A DNA stretch of 64,000 bases from Hymenobacter sp. BT18 (GTDB taxonomy: Bacteria; Bacteroidota; Bacteroidia; Cytophagales; Hymenobacteraceae). A program made the translations under genes and the position numbers. The stretch lies in NCBI RefSeq assembly GCF_012273015.1, contig NZ_CP050954.1, positions 2,768,001-2,832,000 of the forward strand. Reading direction: 5' to 3'. Below the pieces are notes generated by a model. It was not told the origin of the DNA. It saw nothing but the letters and a program-made list of their open reading frames with translations, and ran no database searches. Shown here piece after piece: positions 17,683-25,913 of the stretch (position 1 is its first letter; each line of letters starts with the position of its first letter).

Positions 17683-17725
17683 TTAGTAAAACTGTGTTTA
17701 AATTAGGTCAACTTTATTAGCTTTG
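17683..17725 (+). promoter_or_regulatory. Early promoter and operator region, left
   Basis: TTAGTAAAACT (17683-17693) and ACTTTATTA (17711-17719) are both repeated at 18085-18101. An exact Bacteroidota -7 box TAGCTTTG lies at 17718-17725, with TTTA at -33 distance (17697-17700). Repressor bound here would shut off rightward early transcription and act on its own gene. Confidence 0.55.
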
Positions 17726-17817
17726 CTTCGTTGAAAATCAGCAGAAGCGTGCTATTAATACGTAAACGTAGCAAAGTTTCCCTGAAAAAAGCAAAGAACG
17801 CCTAAAAACCCATCCAG

Positions 17818-18057
17818 ATGGCCTACTCAGATGAACAAAAGCAAGAGTTTTCTACTCGGTTAGTAGCCGTCCGGGAGGGGCTCAAGCGCCGAAACATTAA
17901 GTATTACGCTGAAGCAGCCAAGGCAATCGACCCGCAGGCCAATTCCAAGCAGTTGAACAATGTCATGCAGGGCAACATCTACAATTTCGCCGCTCTGCGA
18001 CTTTTGGAAAGGGTTGCTGGTGTGGTAGAGCCTGTAGCAGAGGACGTTCAGGCTTAG
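17818..18057 (+). CDS. Small Cro-like DNA-binding protein
   Basis: A 79-residue protein divergent from the repressor. Its helices can be laid onto a helix-turn-helix: RLVAVREGLKRRN, YAEAAKAI, then SKQLNNVMQGN as recognition helix and FAALRLLERVAG. This and its place suggest a Cro-type regulator of the lytic switch. The similarity is by pattern only. Confidence 0.55.
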   Translation: MAYSDEQKQEFSTRLVAVREGLKRRNIKYYAEAAKAIDPQANSKQLNNVMQGNIYNFAALRLLERVAGVVEPVAEDVQA

Positions 18058-18084
18058 TAGGGGCCGGCTTTTTTGGGTCAATAC

Positions 18085-18134
18085 TTAGTAAAACTTTATT
18101 AAAATACTTTTGGTATTAAGTAAAGTTCTACTAA
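18085..18134 (+). promoter_or_regulatory. Palindromic operator over an early promoter
   Basis: TTAGTAAAACT (18085-18095) and AGTTCTACTAA (18124-18134) form an inverted repeat with one mismatch. An exact -7 box TACTTTTG (18105-18112) sits at its centre. The left arm is identical to 17683-17693. It controls the early operon starting at 18170. Confidence 0.65.
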
Positions 18135-18169
18135 ATTTGATTCATCAAACAAGTCAAAAACTACTAAGC

Positions 18170-18418
18170 ATGCAAGTCTCTACCACGACCAACCCCCGCG
18201 TGAATCCGGCCGAGCTGCGCTACCTGCGCCAGGCTGTTGATGCCACCACCACTGATTGCCGGCGCACGGCCATTCAGGCCATCGTCGTCTACGCCCAGCT
18301 GCACGACGGCATGGACTTGACCGGAGAAGCCGCCTACCTGCTGGCCGAAATGGAGCAGGGGAGCAGCAAGCCCCGCCTCTGCGCTGTCGCTGATTGCCTC
18401 GAAACCGCCGCCAACTAA
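18170..18418 (+). CDS. Small early phage protein, unknown function
   Basis: An 82-residue mostly helical protein (ELRYLRQAVDATTTD, TAIQAIVVYAQLHDG). The ATG at 18170 was chosen because an in-frame TTG upstream lies inside the promoter/operator. It is the first gene of the early operon. No family recognised. Confidence 0.6.
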   Translation: MQVSTTTNPRVNPAELRYLRQAVDATTTDCRRTAIQAIVVYAQLHDGMDLTGEAAYLLAEMEQGSSKPRLCAVADCLETAAN

Positions 18419-18424
18419 GCCGCC

Positions 18425-18847
18425 ATGCTGACCTCCCTCGCTTGCCTGAATCACTCCCTGCGCGTGCTCTTTCACGAGTGGCCGGTGCGCGCCCAGCTGG
18501 AGCACTTCCTGCGCAACCCGCTGCTGGTGGCCACGTGCCCCAAGCGGCTCGATGCCACCCGCGAAGCGATGGGCGGCTACACGGATAAGCGCTGCCTGCA
18601 GGCGCTAATTGCCCTCAAATCGGAGCGGGACCGGATGCGCCACCGCCTGGCTGTGCCGGCCGATGTGCTGCCCGCCTCCAAGCTCACCGACCTCTTTTAC
18701 CACGAGCTGATTACGGATGCCGAGCGCAACCGCCTGCGCACCAACTGCTGGCACCCACTGGAGCGGCAATGGGAATACGCCCGCGTGGAGCAGGTGCTGC
18801 AGGCCCGCGAAGCGGCCATGTACGAACAGGATCAATACGCCGCCTAA
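18425..18847 (+). CDS. Early phage protein, unknown function
   Basis: A 140-residue soluble protein rich in Leu, Arg and His, with no recognised domain. It follows the previous gene by six bases and precedes the next by three, so it belongs to one compact early transcript. The middle part (LIALKSERDRMRHRL) is helical and basic. No function can be assigned. Confidence 0.6.
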   Translation: MLTSLACLNHSLRVLFHEWPVRAQLEHFLRNPLLVATCPKRLDATREAMGGYTDKRCLQALIALKSERDRMRHRLAVPADVLPASKLTDLFYHELITDAERNRLRTNCWHPLERQWEYARVEQVLQAREAAMYEQDQYAA

Positions 18848-18850
18848 GCT

Positions 18851-19126
18851 ATGCGCACGCCCCTCAATCCTACGGCCGTCTACCACCGCGCCCACGCCAG
18901 CAAGGAAACCGCCCTGGCCTTGTTTCACCTCCTACACGCCGCTGGCCTGCACCAAGCCGCCCTGCTGGTGCACGATCAGGTTCGGATAACCACCATCGAA
19001 TACGAGGCCGCCCAGGCGGCGCTGCTGGCTCCCTGGGAGCTGCCCAACCCGGATACTATCACCGAAGACGAGGCCACCCAATACCAGGTGCTGGGGGAAG
19101 TCTTTGCCTGCTGCGCCCGGATGTGA
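18851..19126 (+). CDS. Early phage protein, unknown function
   Basis: A 91-residue protein with His/Ala-rich helices (ALFHLLHAAGLHQAALLVHD) and an acidic second half. No domain was recognised. Its stop codon overlaps the ATG of a tiny frame at 19126. Confidence 0.55.
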   Translation: MRTPLNPTAVYHRAHASKETALALFHLLHAAGLHQAALLVHDQVRITTIEYEAAQAALLAPWELPNPDTITEDEATQYQVLGEVFACCARM

Positions 19127-19203
19127 TGAAAGCTCCCCAGCGCCTCCGCTTTATCGGCCCCATTTCTCAACTACTCGCTTACCTCCGCCATGCCAACAGC
19201 TAA
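19126..19203 (+). CDS. Possible 25-residue peptide
   Basis: A short frame coupled to the previous stop (ATGTGATGA) encodes MKAPQRLRFIGPISQLLAYL followed by RHANS. It overlaps the next start by 14 bases. Size alone makes it doubtful; the coupling is the only support. Confidence 0.2.
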   Translation: MKAPQRLRFIGPISQLLAYLRHANS

Positions 19204-19408
19204 TTCTCACCCCCGCACTTACGAGCAAGCCCAGGATGCCCGCCGCCGTGCTCAACTCTACAACCGGGCCGAGGGCTTTGCCCTGCTGGTGGTCGTGGTG
19301 CTGGTGGCCCTGGTGGTGCTGGCCAGCTGCTCAACCACCCGCCCCGCCGGCATCCGGGCGGGCAAGTTCGCTCAAGAGAACCCCGAGCCCCGCATCAACC
19401 GCTTGTAA
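19190..19408 (+). CDS. Small single-pass membrane protein
   Basis: A 72-residue protein with a basic N-terminal half, one strongly hydrophobic segment (FALLVVVVLVALVVLASC) and a short polar tail. The Cys at the end of the hydrophobic stretch (VLASCST) looks like a lipobox but is too far from the N-terminus for a normal lipoprotein signal, so a membrane anchor is more likely. Function unknown. Confidence 0.6.
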   Translation: MPTANSHPRTYEQAQDARRRAQLYNRAEGFALLVVVVLVALVVLASCSTTRPAGIRAGKFAQENPEPRINRL

Positions 19409-19414
19409 AAAAAC

Positions 19415-19447
19415 GAAGCGGGACCCCCTAGCACGAGGTCCCGCTTC
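19415..19447 (+). terminator. Hairpin ending the first early transcript
   Basis: GAAGCGGGACC and GGTCCCGCTTC form an 11-bp stem. The downstream T-run is weak, so this may be a partial terminator or attenuator before the recombination gene. Confidence 0.55.
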
Positions 19448-19477
19448 TATTCAATCACCAATAGAGACGCGAATATA

Positions 19478-20422
19478 ATGGCTTCTGAATCAACACCTGC
19501 ACCACGTACCACGAAAGCAGTAACAGCCAAACCGGTTGTAGCAAACCTCAAAGCTCCCAGCTCCTCTATCAACGTAGCCCAGGAACTGGCCCGCTTTATC
19601 AAGGAGAAGAACCTTTGCTCCAATATCAAGGGCAAGGACTATGTGCAAGTAGAGGGGTGGCAATTCGCCGGCTCTCAGCTGGGAATCGTGCCCATCATGG
19701 GTGCCGTGGAAGATTTGAGCTTTGAGAAGGAGCTGCGCTTTCGTGCCACGGTTTCGCTCTACGACCTGCACAATAAAATCAACCTGGGTGGGGGCGTAGC
19801 AGAGTGCTCCAACACGGAGACAACGAAACGCTACTACGAGCGGTACGCCATCTGCTCGATGGCCCAGACCCGCGCCGTAGGCAAGGCTTACCGCAACGTG
19901 CTGGCCTGGCTGATTAAAGCCGCCGGCTTCGAGGCGACGCCTTACGAGGAAATGGTGGATGTAGTGGATGCCGGTACCGGTGCCACCGTGGTAGAGGAAA
20001 AGCCGCGCCCAGCCGGTGGCCCTGGCCATGAGAAGGATGCTGCGCCAAGTGATGAGGACGCACCCGCGCAGCCTAGTGAGGCCCAGCGCAAACAGCTCAT
20101 TGCCCTGATAGCCTCGCCGCTGCTGGATGACGAGGAGCGTAGCACGCTGCTGGCTGTGCCGGTGGATAGCCGCCCGCTGGACTGGATGGAGAAGACGCTG
20201 GCTAAGCTGCCGGCCGTGCTCAAGGAGCGGGAAAACCCCAAGAAAGCCTTGGCTGCTGCCCAAAATCAACTGCGACAAGTAGCCACTAAATACGCTGCCC
20301 AGCTCGGAGAGCAGGAGCATAAGCGGTGGATGCTTCGGGCGGATTCCCTGACCGCTAAGCCGGAAGAATTGCGGGCCGAGTCCCGCGCGCTGGTTGCCCA
20401 CTTCACCCTTCAGCCAGCGTAA
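19478..20422 (+). CDS. Probable single-strand annealing recombinase
   Basis: A 314-residue protein. The N-terminal 165 residues contain KDYVQVEGWQFAG, LGIVPIMGAVEDL and the helix CSMAQTRAVGKAYRNVLAWL followed by GFEATPYEEM. This pattern is shared by phage annealing proteins of the Rad52/Erf type, which pair complementary single strands during recombination-dependent replication. A Pro/Asp-rich linker and a helical C-terminal part follow. It opens a replication/recombination block with a DnaQ-like exonuclease and a helicase, which fits. The family call rests on motif likeness only. Confidence 0.6.
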   Translation: MASESTPAPRTTKAVTAKPVVANLKAPSSSINVAQELARFIKEKNLCSNIKGKDYVQVEGWQFAGSQLGIVPIMGAVEDLSFEKELRFRATVSLYDLHNKINLGGGVAECSNTETTKRYYERYAICSMAQTRAVGKAYRNVLAWLIKAAGFEATPYEEMVDVVDAGTGATVVEEKPRPAGGPGHEKDAAPSDEDAPAQPSEAQRKQLIALIASPLLDDEERSTLLAVPVDSRPLDWMEKTLAKLPAVLKERENPKKALAAAQNQLRQVATKYAAQLGEQEHKRWMLRADSLTAKPEELRAESRALVAHFTLQPA

Positions 20423-20426
20423 CGAG

Positions 20427-20768
20427 ATGAATAGCCAGCAACTATCCTTGTTTGGTGCTGCTCCTCAGCGCGGGGTGCTTAATCGGCTAGGCCCTCACCC
20501 TGAGGGCCCAGATGCAAGCGCCCCCCGTCAGGTATTGTCAGGTGGACTGATTGCGCGGGTGCAAGCTGAAACCGGTGGGGAACTGCACTATTACATCTAC
20601 CAGGGCAGCACATGGATCGGCACGCTGTTCCATGTAGGGCAGTCCTTGTGGAGCATCTACCTGCCCGGTGAGCATGGGGTAGCTGAGTTTGGTGGACCCA
20701 CCCTGCGCAAGGCAGCACAGCAGCTGGCTACTCTGGTAGCCAGCGGAAAGGAGCTGGCCAATGCTTAG
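20427..20768 (+). CDS. Phage protein, unknown function
   Basis: A 113-residue protein starting MNSQQLSLFGAA, which resembles a short clamp- or SSB-binding peptide (QLSLF). The rest has beta strands (HYYIYQGSTWIGTLFHVG) and a helical end. The ATG at 20427 was taken rather than upstream in-frame codons that lie within the previous gene. The QLSLF motif would suit a protein recruited to the replication fork, but this is inference. Confidence 0.55.
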   Translation: MNSQQLSLFGAAPQRGVLNRLGPHPEGPDASAPRQVLSGGLIARVQAETGGELHYYIYQGSTWIGTLFHVGQSLWSIYLPGEHGVAEFGGPTLRKAAQQLATLVASGKELANA

Positions 20769-20997
20769 TTCATTAAGCCCCAAAGCCCTGCTGGATAGTG
20801 AAAACCCCGCGCAGGTTCTGGCTGACTACTATGCTACCTGCTCCGATGAGCAGGTAGCTACAGCTTACTCGAATGTTGCCAAGGGCCTGGCAGTGTTTGA
20901 GGAAACTCCTCGAGGAGAATTAGGGCTGGCCCTGCGCCGTCACCTGAATGTTATCGTGGCTGAGCAGCAGAAGCGAGGGGAGGTTCACCATGCCTAG
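20761..20997 (+). CDS. Phage protein, unknown function
   Basis: A 78-residue acidic helical protein overlapping its upstream neighbour by eight bases and its downstream neighbour by eight. No domain recognised; translational coupling suggests a role alongside the exonuclease. Confidence 0.55.
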   Translation: MLSSLSPKALLDSENPAQVLADYYATCSDEQVATAYSNVAKGLAVFEETPRGELGLALRRHLNVIVAEQQKRGEVHHA

Positions 20998-22027
20998 CTA
21001 CTTCAAACTGCGCACGGGCTTGAGCCGCGGCATCGAGGATGGGACATCCAAGAAGAAGGTGTGCACCTACATGATGCAGTACTTCTACCGGGATGCCACT
21101 GGCCGCCTGGCTGAGATTACTGTGTGCGAGGATGGCTTCTGCTATCGTAGTGCTGCCTCCTTCCGTCAGCAACTCAATCCCGAGTGGCCCGGTAAGCCCG
21201 GCCAGAAGCCTACCCCGCGCAAGTATGTGGAGGTACCAGGTGATGAGCTAGGCCTGCCCGTTGGGGCGGTGCCCTGCTCGGCAGCCGAGTACGATGCGGC
21301 GCTGGCCCAGGTGATTGCGGCCGAGAAGAAAGCGGAAGCAGAACGGCTGAAGGAGAAGGAGTTTGCCGAGTCGCTGAAGAAGGGCATGGTGCGCAACCAG
21401 CATGCAGCGGAGGAAGCCGGCGTGGCCGAGCCATTGGTATTGGCCCCGGCTCACTTCCTGGATGACTTTACCGTCTTCGATACCGAAACGACGGGGTTTA
21501 GTGCCGAAAACTGTCGCCTGCTGGAGGTAGCCGCCGTGCGCTACATCAACTGGGAAGAGGTGGACCGCATGCAGTCCTTCGTGCGCTTCACCGAGTTTAT
21601 CCCGGCTAAGATCAAAGCCCTGACGGGGATTCGGGAAAGTGATGTACGCCAGGCGCCCGAGGCCAAGCAAGTGCTAGCCCGTTTCCGCCAGCTGGCGGGT
21701 GAGTCGCTGCTGGTGGGGCACAACGTGGCCTTTGATATCCGCTTCCTGGAAGCTACCCGCACCCGCCTCGGGGCTAAGCTACCCCTGCCCAATAAAACGC
21801 TCTGCACCCAGGCCGTGAGCAAACGCTACGATGGTAGCCATGTGCTGGGCGACCTGTGCACGCGCTTCGGCATCAGCAACGCCGGTGCCCACCGGGCGCT
21901 GAATGATGTGCTGATGACCTACCAGCTGCTGCGTCACATGCACCAGCAGCAGCCGATTGGAGCCGAGATGATTGGCGCCTCGGGCAAGAAGAAAGCAACA
22001 CCCGCCCTTTCACTCTTCGCTGCCTGA
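20990..22027 (+). CDS. DnaQ-like 3'-5' exonuclease (DEDDh)
   Basis: A 345-residue protein. The C-terminal half carries the three exonuclease motifs: FDTETTGFS (two metal-binding acids), GHNVAFDIRFL and HRALNDVLMT (His and Asp of DEDDh type). It removes nucleotides from DNA or RNA 3' ends. The N-terminal about 130 residues are a separate, unrecognised domain and a charged helix (EKKAEAERLKEKEFAESLKK). The ATG at 20990 is used. With the annealing protein upstream it could form a recombination pair. Confidence 0.85.
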   Translation: MPSYFKLRTGLSRGIEDGTSKKKVCTYMMQYFYRDATGRLAEITVCEDGFCYRSAASFRQQLNPEWPGKPGQKPTPRKYVEVPGDELGLPVGAVPCSAAEYDAALAQVIAAEKKAEAERLKEKEFAESLKKGMVRNQHAAEEAGVAEPLVLAPAHFLDDFTVFDTETTGFSAENCRLLEVAAVRYINWEEVDRMQSFVRFTEFIPAKIKALTGIRESDVRQAPEAKQVLARFRQLAGESLLVGHNVAFDIRFLEATRTRLGAKLPLPNKTLCTQAVSKRYDGSHVLGDLCTRFGISNAGAHRALNDVLMTYQLLRHMHQQQPIGAEMIGASGKKKATPALSLFAA

Positions 22028-23025
22028 TGAGTACGCTCCACCGCTTCCTGCGCTCCGATGCCGCCGGCAGCTACAACCCGCCCCGCCTTGCCGCCCCGAA
22101 CATGAATTACATCGAACTCATCAACCGTTTCTGGGCCATGGATGCTGAAGATCATTTCGGCGCCAGCAGCACGCGCCTATACTTTTTCCTCGTGCAGGTA
22201 TGCAATCAGAAGCGCTGGGAGAATCCTTTTACCCTCTCTGATGCCCAGCTGTGCCTGTCACTCGACATGACGGCCAACACGATGAAGAAGGCCCGTGAGG
22301 AGCTCACCGAGCGTAAGCTGGTGGCCTATCAGGGAGGCAACAATGGGCGTGGTCTGGCTACGGTGTACCGCCTGCTTTCGGCCCCCAATAAAGTATCAAA
22401 AAATGACACTTATGGTACCGATAAATCCATCGGAAAAGTATCAGGTAAAGTATCAGAAAATGACGGTTTAAGTCCGATAAAAGTGTCAGATAAAGTGTCA
22501 AAAAATGACACGCCTTATATAGATAAAACAGTAAACAGTTCTGTAGTAGAAAACATAAACGAAGAAGTAGCGTCCGAGGCTTCTTCGTCGGCGGCTCGTT
22601 CGGAGAGAAAAGTTACCCCTCAACCTGCCAGCCAAAAGCCAACGTTGGGAACAGAGGGGGGCGCGGCGCAGCGGCCCGAGAGCCAGCACGCCGATGCCCA
22701 GCAGCTAACCACGGCGGATGTTTGCCCGCTGCTCAACAACCCCGCCGTGTTCAAGGCTGCTTGCCTGGACATCAACCCCGACTACGCTGGCATTGATTTC
22801 AATCACTATCGGCTGGAAATGCGCTTCGATGCGCTGGAGCAGCAGCTTACCCTCATGCCCTTCGAATGGCGCAAACGCCTCCGGAACTGGCTTACCAACG
22901 CCAAGGGCAGCCGCAACGGCCTGATCCTGGCACCCGCCCCAGGCCAGAAGGCCGACCCTCGGGCCCAACAGCCGCTGGCCAGCAAGTCCAGCGCCTCTCC
23001 CTCCAAAGTCAAAGACTTCAGCTAG
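22027..23025 (+). CDS. Phage replication initiator (lambda O-like arrangement)
   Basis: A 332-residue protein. Residues 25-115 are a winged-helix-type DNA-binding domain (LYFFLVQVCNQKRW, SDAQLCLSLDMTANTMKKAR, LTERKLVAYQGG). A low-complexity linker of 15-residue repeats follows (KVSGKVSENDGLSPI, KVSDKVSKNDTPYID), then a C-terminal domain likely to bind the helicase. The linker DNA holds iteron-like palindromes (22393-22511). The gene lies directly before the DnaB helicase gene and overlaps the exonuclease stop by one base. Initiator function is inferred from domains, context and the iterons. Confidence 0.7.
   Translation: MSTLHRFLRSDAAGSYNPPRLAAPNMNYIELINRFWAMDAEDHFGASSTRLYFFLVQVCNQKRWENPFTLSDAQLCLSLDMTANTMKKAREELTERKLVAYQGGNNGRGLATVYRLLSAPNKVSKNDTYGTDKSIGKVSGKVSENDGLSPIKVSDKVSKNDTPYIDKTVNSSVVENINEEVASEASSSAARSERKVTPQPASQKPTLGTEGGAAQRPESQHADAQQLTTADVCPLLNNPAVFKAACLDINPDYAGIDFNHYRLEMRFDALEQQLTLMPFEWRKRLRNWLTNAKGSRNGLILAPAPGQKADPRAQQPLASKSSASPSKVKDFS
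22393..22511 (+). repeat. Iteron-like array, candidate phage replication origin
   Basis: Five GTRTCA half-sites start at 22393, 22438, 22450, 22483 and 22495. Three are followed, after five bases, by TGACAC or TGACGG (22404, 22461, 22506), forming palindromes such as GTGTCA-N5-TGACAC. The unit repeats with a 45-bp period. An AT-rich stretch follows (22515-22560). This copies the layout of the lambda origin inside gene O. Confidence 0.6.
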
Positions 23026-24525
23026 ATGAACACCCAGACCCACGTTCCCCCGCATTCGACGGAGCTAGAAGCGGCCGTGCTTGGCATTGCCCTGCAGGAG
23101 CGCAACGCCCTGAATACGATTCTTTCCCTGCTGCCCTCGGAGCAAGTTTTCTACACGCCCAAGCATCAGACGGTGTACAAAGCCATTCGGCAGCTACACC
23201 AGGCCGGCCACGCGGTGGATATGAAAACCGTTATCCACCAGCTGGCGGCCACGGGCCAGACGCATAAGGTCCGCCCGGCCGACGTGAGCGAGCTGGCCAT
23301 CGGTATCGGCTCGGCGGCCCACATTGAAACCCACTGCCGCATTGTACTGGAGCAGCACGCCCGCCGGGTAGTCATCACGGCCGCCCGAGGCATGGAGGCG
23401 CACGGCTACGATGAAAGCCGGGATGCGCTGGAGGTAGTAGCCGAAGCGCAGGTACAACTCACCCAGCTGCATCAGCTCATGGAAACGCGCGGCGCTGTCT
23501 CCGCTGCCTCACTGCTGCCTGGTGTGCTGGACCGTATCCGCCGGGCCGTGGGCATGAGTGGCATGACGGGCATCCCCACGGGCCTCACGCAGCTCAACTC
23601 CGCCACCGGGGGCTGGCAGCCCAAGCACCTGATTGTTATCGGTGCGCGGCCCGGGATGGGTAAAACGGCGGCCCTACTGCACCATGCCCGCGAAGCGGCC
23701 CTAGTGGAAGGCATTCCCACTGGCATCTTTTCGATGGAAATGCCGGCAGATGAGTTGGTAGAGCGTCTGCTGGCGACGGAAGTAAAAACCTACTCCAACT
23801 CGGACCTGCGCAAGGGCAACCTGCAGGGCGGCGTGGAGGAGGTAGACCACTTGCTAAGCAAAGCGCAGTTACTGGCCAATGCCGATAATTTATTCATCGA
23901 CGACACGCCAGCCCTGAGCCTGCACCAGCTGGCCTCCAAGGCGGCTCGTATGGTGGCGGAGCATGGGGTGCGCTTCATCCTGGTAGACTACCTGCAGCTC
24001 ATGTCGGGGCCCAGCAAAACCAGCCGGCCCGGCAATCGGGAGCAGGAGATTTCGGAAATCAGCCGGGGGCTTAAGGCCTTGGCCAAGGACTTGAATGTGC
24101 CGGTGGTGGCGCTGGCCCAGCTTAGCCGCTCGGTAGAGCATCGCGGTGGCGAGAAGCGGCCGCAGCTCAGTGACCTGCGCGAGTCGGGCGCCATTGAGCA
24201 GGATGCCGATATGATCATTTTCCTCTGGCGTGGCGAGTACTACGGCATTGAGGAGTACGAAGACGGCACCAGCACGAAGGATACCATCCTCTACGACATA
24301 GCCAAGCACCGAGGCGGGGCGCTGAATGAGCTGATTTTCTACTGCCGCATCAGCCGGGGCATCTTCTCGGATTTGGACCTGAGCCCAGCGCCGGCGGGAG
24401 AGCGGCCTTTCTACGATAAGGACACCCGGGAAACGGTGCAGCTGGGTCGCCTGCCTGCCTCGCAGTTTGAGCAGGAGTCATCGGTACCGGTGGCCATGGT
24501 GGATGATAACGACATGCCCTTCTGA
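23026..24525 (+). CDS. DnaB-type replicative helicase
   Basis: A 499-residue hexameric helicase that unwinds DNA at the phage fork. The N-terminal DnaB domain begins STELEAAVLGIAL. The RecA-like core has Walker A GARPGMGKT (206-214), EMPADELVERLL, Walker B FILVDYLQLM, the LAQLSRSVE arginine-finger region and LSDLRESGAIEQDADM. It follows the initiator gene directly, the common initiator-helicase pair. The C-terminal end is acidic (VDDNDMPF). It probably takes over from host DnaB. Confidence 0.95.
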   Translation: MNTQTHVPPHSTELEAAVLGIALQERNALNTILSLLPSEQVFYTPKHQTVYKAIRQLHQAGHAVDMKTVIHQLAATGQTHKVRPADVSELAIGIGSAAHIETHCRIVLEQHARRVVITAARGMEAHGYDESRDALEVVAEAQVQLTQLHQLMETRGAVSAASLLPGVLDRIRRAVGMSGMTGIPTGLTQLNSATGGWQPKHLIVIGARPGMGKTAALLHHAREAALVEGIPTGIFSMEMPADELVERLLATEVKTYSNSDLRKGNLQGGVEEVDHLLSKAQLLANADNLFIDDTPALSLHQLASKAARMVAEHGVRFILVDYLQLMSGPSKTSRPGNREQEISEISRGLKALAKDLNVPVVALAQLSRSVEHRGGEKRPQLSDLRESGAIEQDADMIIFLWRGEYYGIEEYEDGTSTKDTILYDIAKHRGGALNELIFYCRISRGIFSDLDLSPAPAGERPFYDKDTRETVQLGRLPASQFEQESSVPVAMVDDNDMPF

Positions 24526-24722
24526 TGTGCACCGATGAAGAGTACTCGCCCGAGCTGAAGAAGTGGGTCGCCAAGCAGCTGCACCAAGCCGACAAAAAGA
24601 CCTTCCTGCAACTGCTCAACTACTTCCAGACACGCGGCGGCCCGGGCCTGGTACTGGCCCAGGAAGAAGCTGAATACCGCAACCTACAACCGCATTCCCT
24701 CACTCCCTCACTTCGTCCCTAA
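24525..24722 (+). CDS. Small phage protein, unknown function
   Basis: A 65-residue charged protein (ELKKWVAKQLHQADKKTFLQ) coupled to the helicase stop by a TGATG overlap and to the next gene by TAATG. No domain recognised. Confidence 0.55.
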   Translation: MCTDEEYSPELKKWVAKQLHQADKKTFLQLLNYFQTRGGPGLVLAQEEAEYRNLQPHSLTPSLRP

Positions 24723-25168
24723 TGAAAGCCATCTCACTCCTTCAACCCTGGGCCTCGCTCATTTTCCTGGGCTACAAGCATTACGAAACCCGCTCCTGGA
24801 ATACCTCCTACCGTGGAGACCTGGCTATTCATGCCAGCCTGGGCAAGCCCGCTGAAGCCCGGCGCATAGCAGCTACCTGCCCCGAGATATCGGCTATTCT
24901 GGAGCGGCACGGCCTCACCTTCGACACGTTGCCGCGCGGCGCTGTACTCGGCACCTGCGAGTTAGCGGATACCCATAAAACCGATGATCTGCGGGGGCTG
25001 AGCATTACAGAGCTGGCCTGCGGCGACTACGGCCCCGGCCGGTATGCCTGGCGCCTGATAGCGCCCTTCGTGTGCGCCAAACCTGTGCCCTGCAAAGGAG
25101 CCCTGAGCCTGTGGGTAGTGCCTGAGGAGGTGGAGCAGGAAGTGAATGCTACGACCCTGCCTTTCTGA
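24722..25168 (+). CDS. ASCH domain protein
   Basis: A 148-residue ASCH-fold protein: KAISLLQPWASLIFLGYKHY, ETRSWNTSYRGDLAIHAS, and later GAVLGTCELADTH and PGRYAWRLIAP. ASCH domains are related to PUA RNA-binding domains, and some hydrolyse N4-acetylcytidine. Phage copies have no settled role. It is translationally coupled to the small gene before it. Confidence 0.82.
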   Translation: MKAISLLQPWASLIFLGYKHYETRSWNTSYRGDLAIHASLGKPAEARRIAATCPEISAILERHGLTFDTLPRGAVLGTCELADTHKTDDLRGLSITELACGDYGPGRYAWRLIAPFVCAKPVPCKGALSLWVVPEEVEQEVNATTLPF

Positions 25169-25193
25169 TACTAACGCCCTCACGCACTTCCTT

Positions 25194-25898
25194 ATGAAAC
25201 TCCGCTTTATTGCTTCCGCTACTCGGGCCCACGCCCACCAGAGCACGGCCCGCACCGTTACCGTATCCCGCGGCGCTGGCTCCCTGAGCTTCTCTTCTGC
25301 TTTGGTGCGCGCACTCAGCCTGCAGCCAGGCCTACCAGGTGCTACCCTCACCGAGGATGCCGACGCGCCGGGTTCCTGGTACGCGCTGTTCGGTTCCGCA
25401 GATCCAGTTCACGACAGCCGGCCGCTGCGCGCCAAAGTGGCTGCCAAGGACCGGACACCCAGCCAAGCCCTTACCCTCATCAACACCGCGCTGGCCCGTG
25501 CCGTGCTCGACAGCTATGGGGTGCCGGCCGATGTCAACCGCCTGGTGCTCTACGTGCTGCCGGAGGCGGTATCGTTCGAGGGGCTGACGCTCTGGCCTCT
25601 GCGCCAGTCAGGTGCGCCCGTGGTGGCCCCGGTACCTACCCCGGCCCCCGCCCGGAAGGCCGCGCCCCCGAAGCCTACCCCGAAAACCGATGCCCCGAAA
25701 GCCGCCGCCCCGGCTATGGCTGGCCCCGCCCGCCCGGTGGCCAGCATCCCGGATGCCAGCACCGAGCGCCTGCAGCAGCGCCGGGAGCACCTGGTTACGC
25801 TGGATCGGGACTACACCAGCCACGAGGAGAAGGAGCTGGCTAAGGTCAACAAAGAGCTGCAGAAGCGCGGCGTGCTCACCTACTCTGAAACCTTCTAA
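25194..25898 (+). CDS. Phage protein with Pro/Ala linker, unknown function
   Basis: A 234-residue protein. Residues 1-140 form an alpha/beta domain with no family recognised (FIASATRAHAHQSTARTVTV, WYALFGSADPVHDS). A Pro/Ala/Lys-rich linker (APVPTPAPARKAAPPKPTPK) leads to a short charged helical end. The ATG at 25194 was chosen over an earlier in-frame codon within the ASCH gene. Confidence 0.6.
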   Translation: MKLRFIASATRAHAHQSTARTVTVSRGAGSLSFSSALVRALSLQPGLPGATLTEDADAPGSWYALFGSADPVHDSRPLRAKVAAKDRTPSQALTLINTALARAVLDSYGVPADVNRLVLYVLPEAVSFEGLTLWPLRQSGAPVVAPVPTPAPARKAAPPKPTPKTDAPKAAAPAMAGPARPVASIPDASTERLQQRREHLVTLDRDYTSHEEKELAKVNKELQKRGVLTYSETF

Positions 25899-25913
25899 CC
25901 ACAACGTAAAACC

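Noticed and set aside
17683..18134. CRISPR-like interpretation of repeated words
   Set aside because: Only two irregular copies with dyad symmetry and promoter boxes; no repeat-spacer array anywhere in the window.
19104..19478. 124-codon plus-strand frame overlapping the 19190 gene
   Set aside because: Pro/Ser-rich alternative frame that runs through the hairpin at 19415; the 19190 frame with a membrane helix is better.
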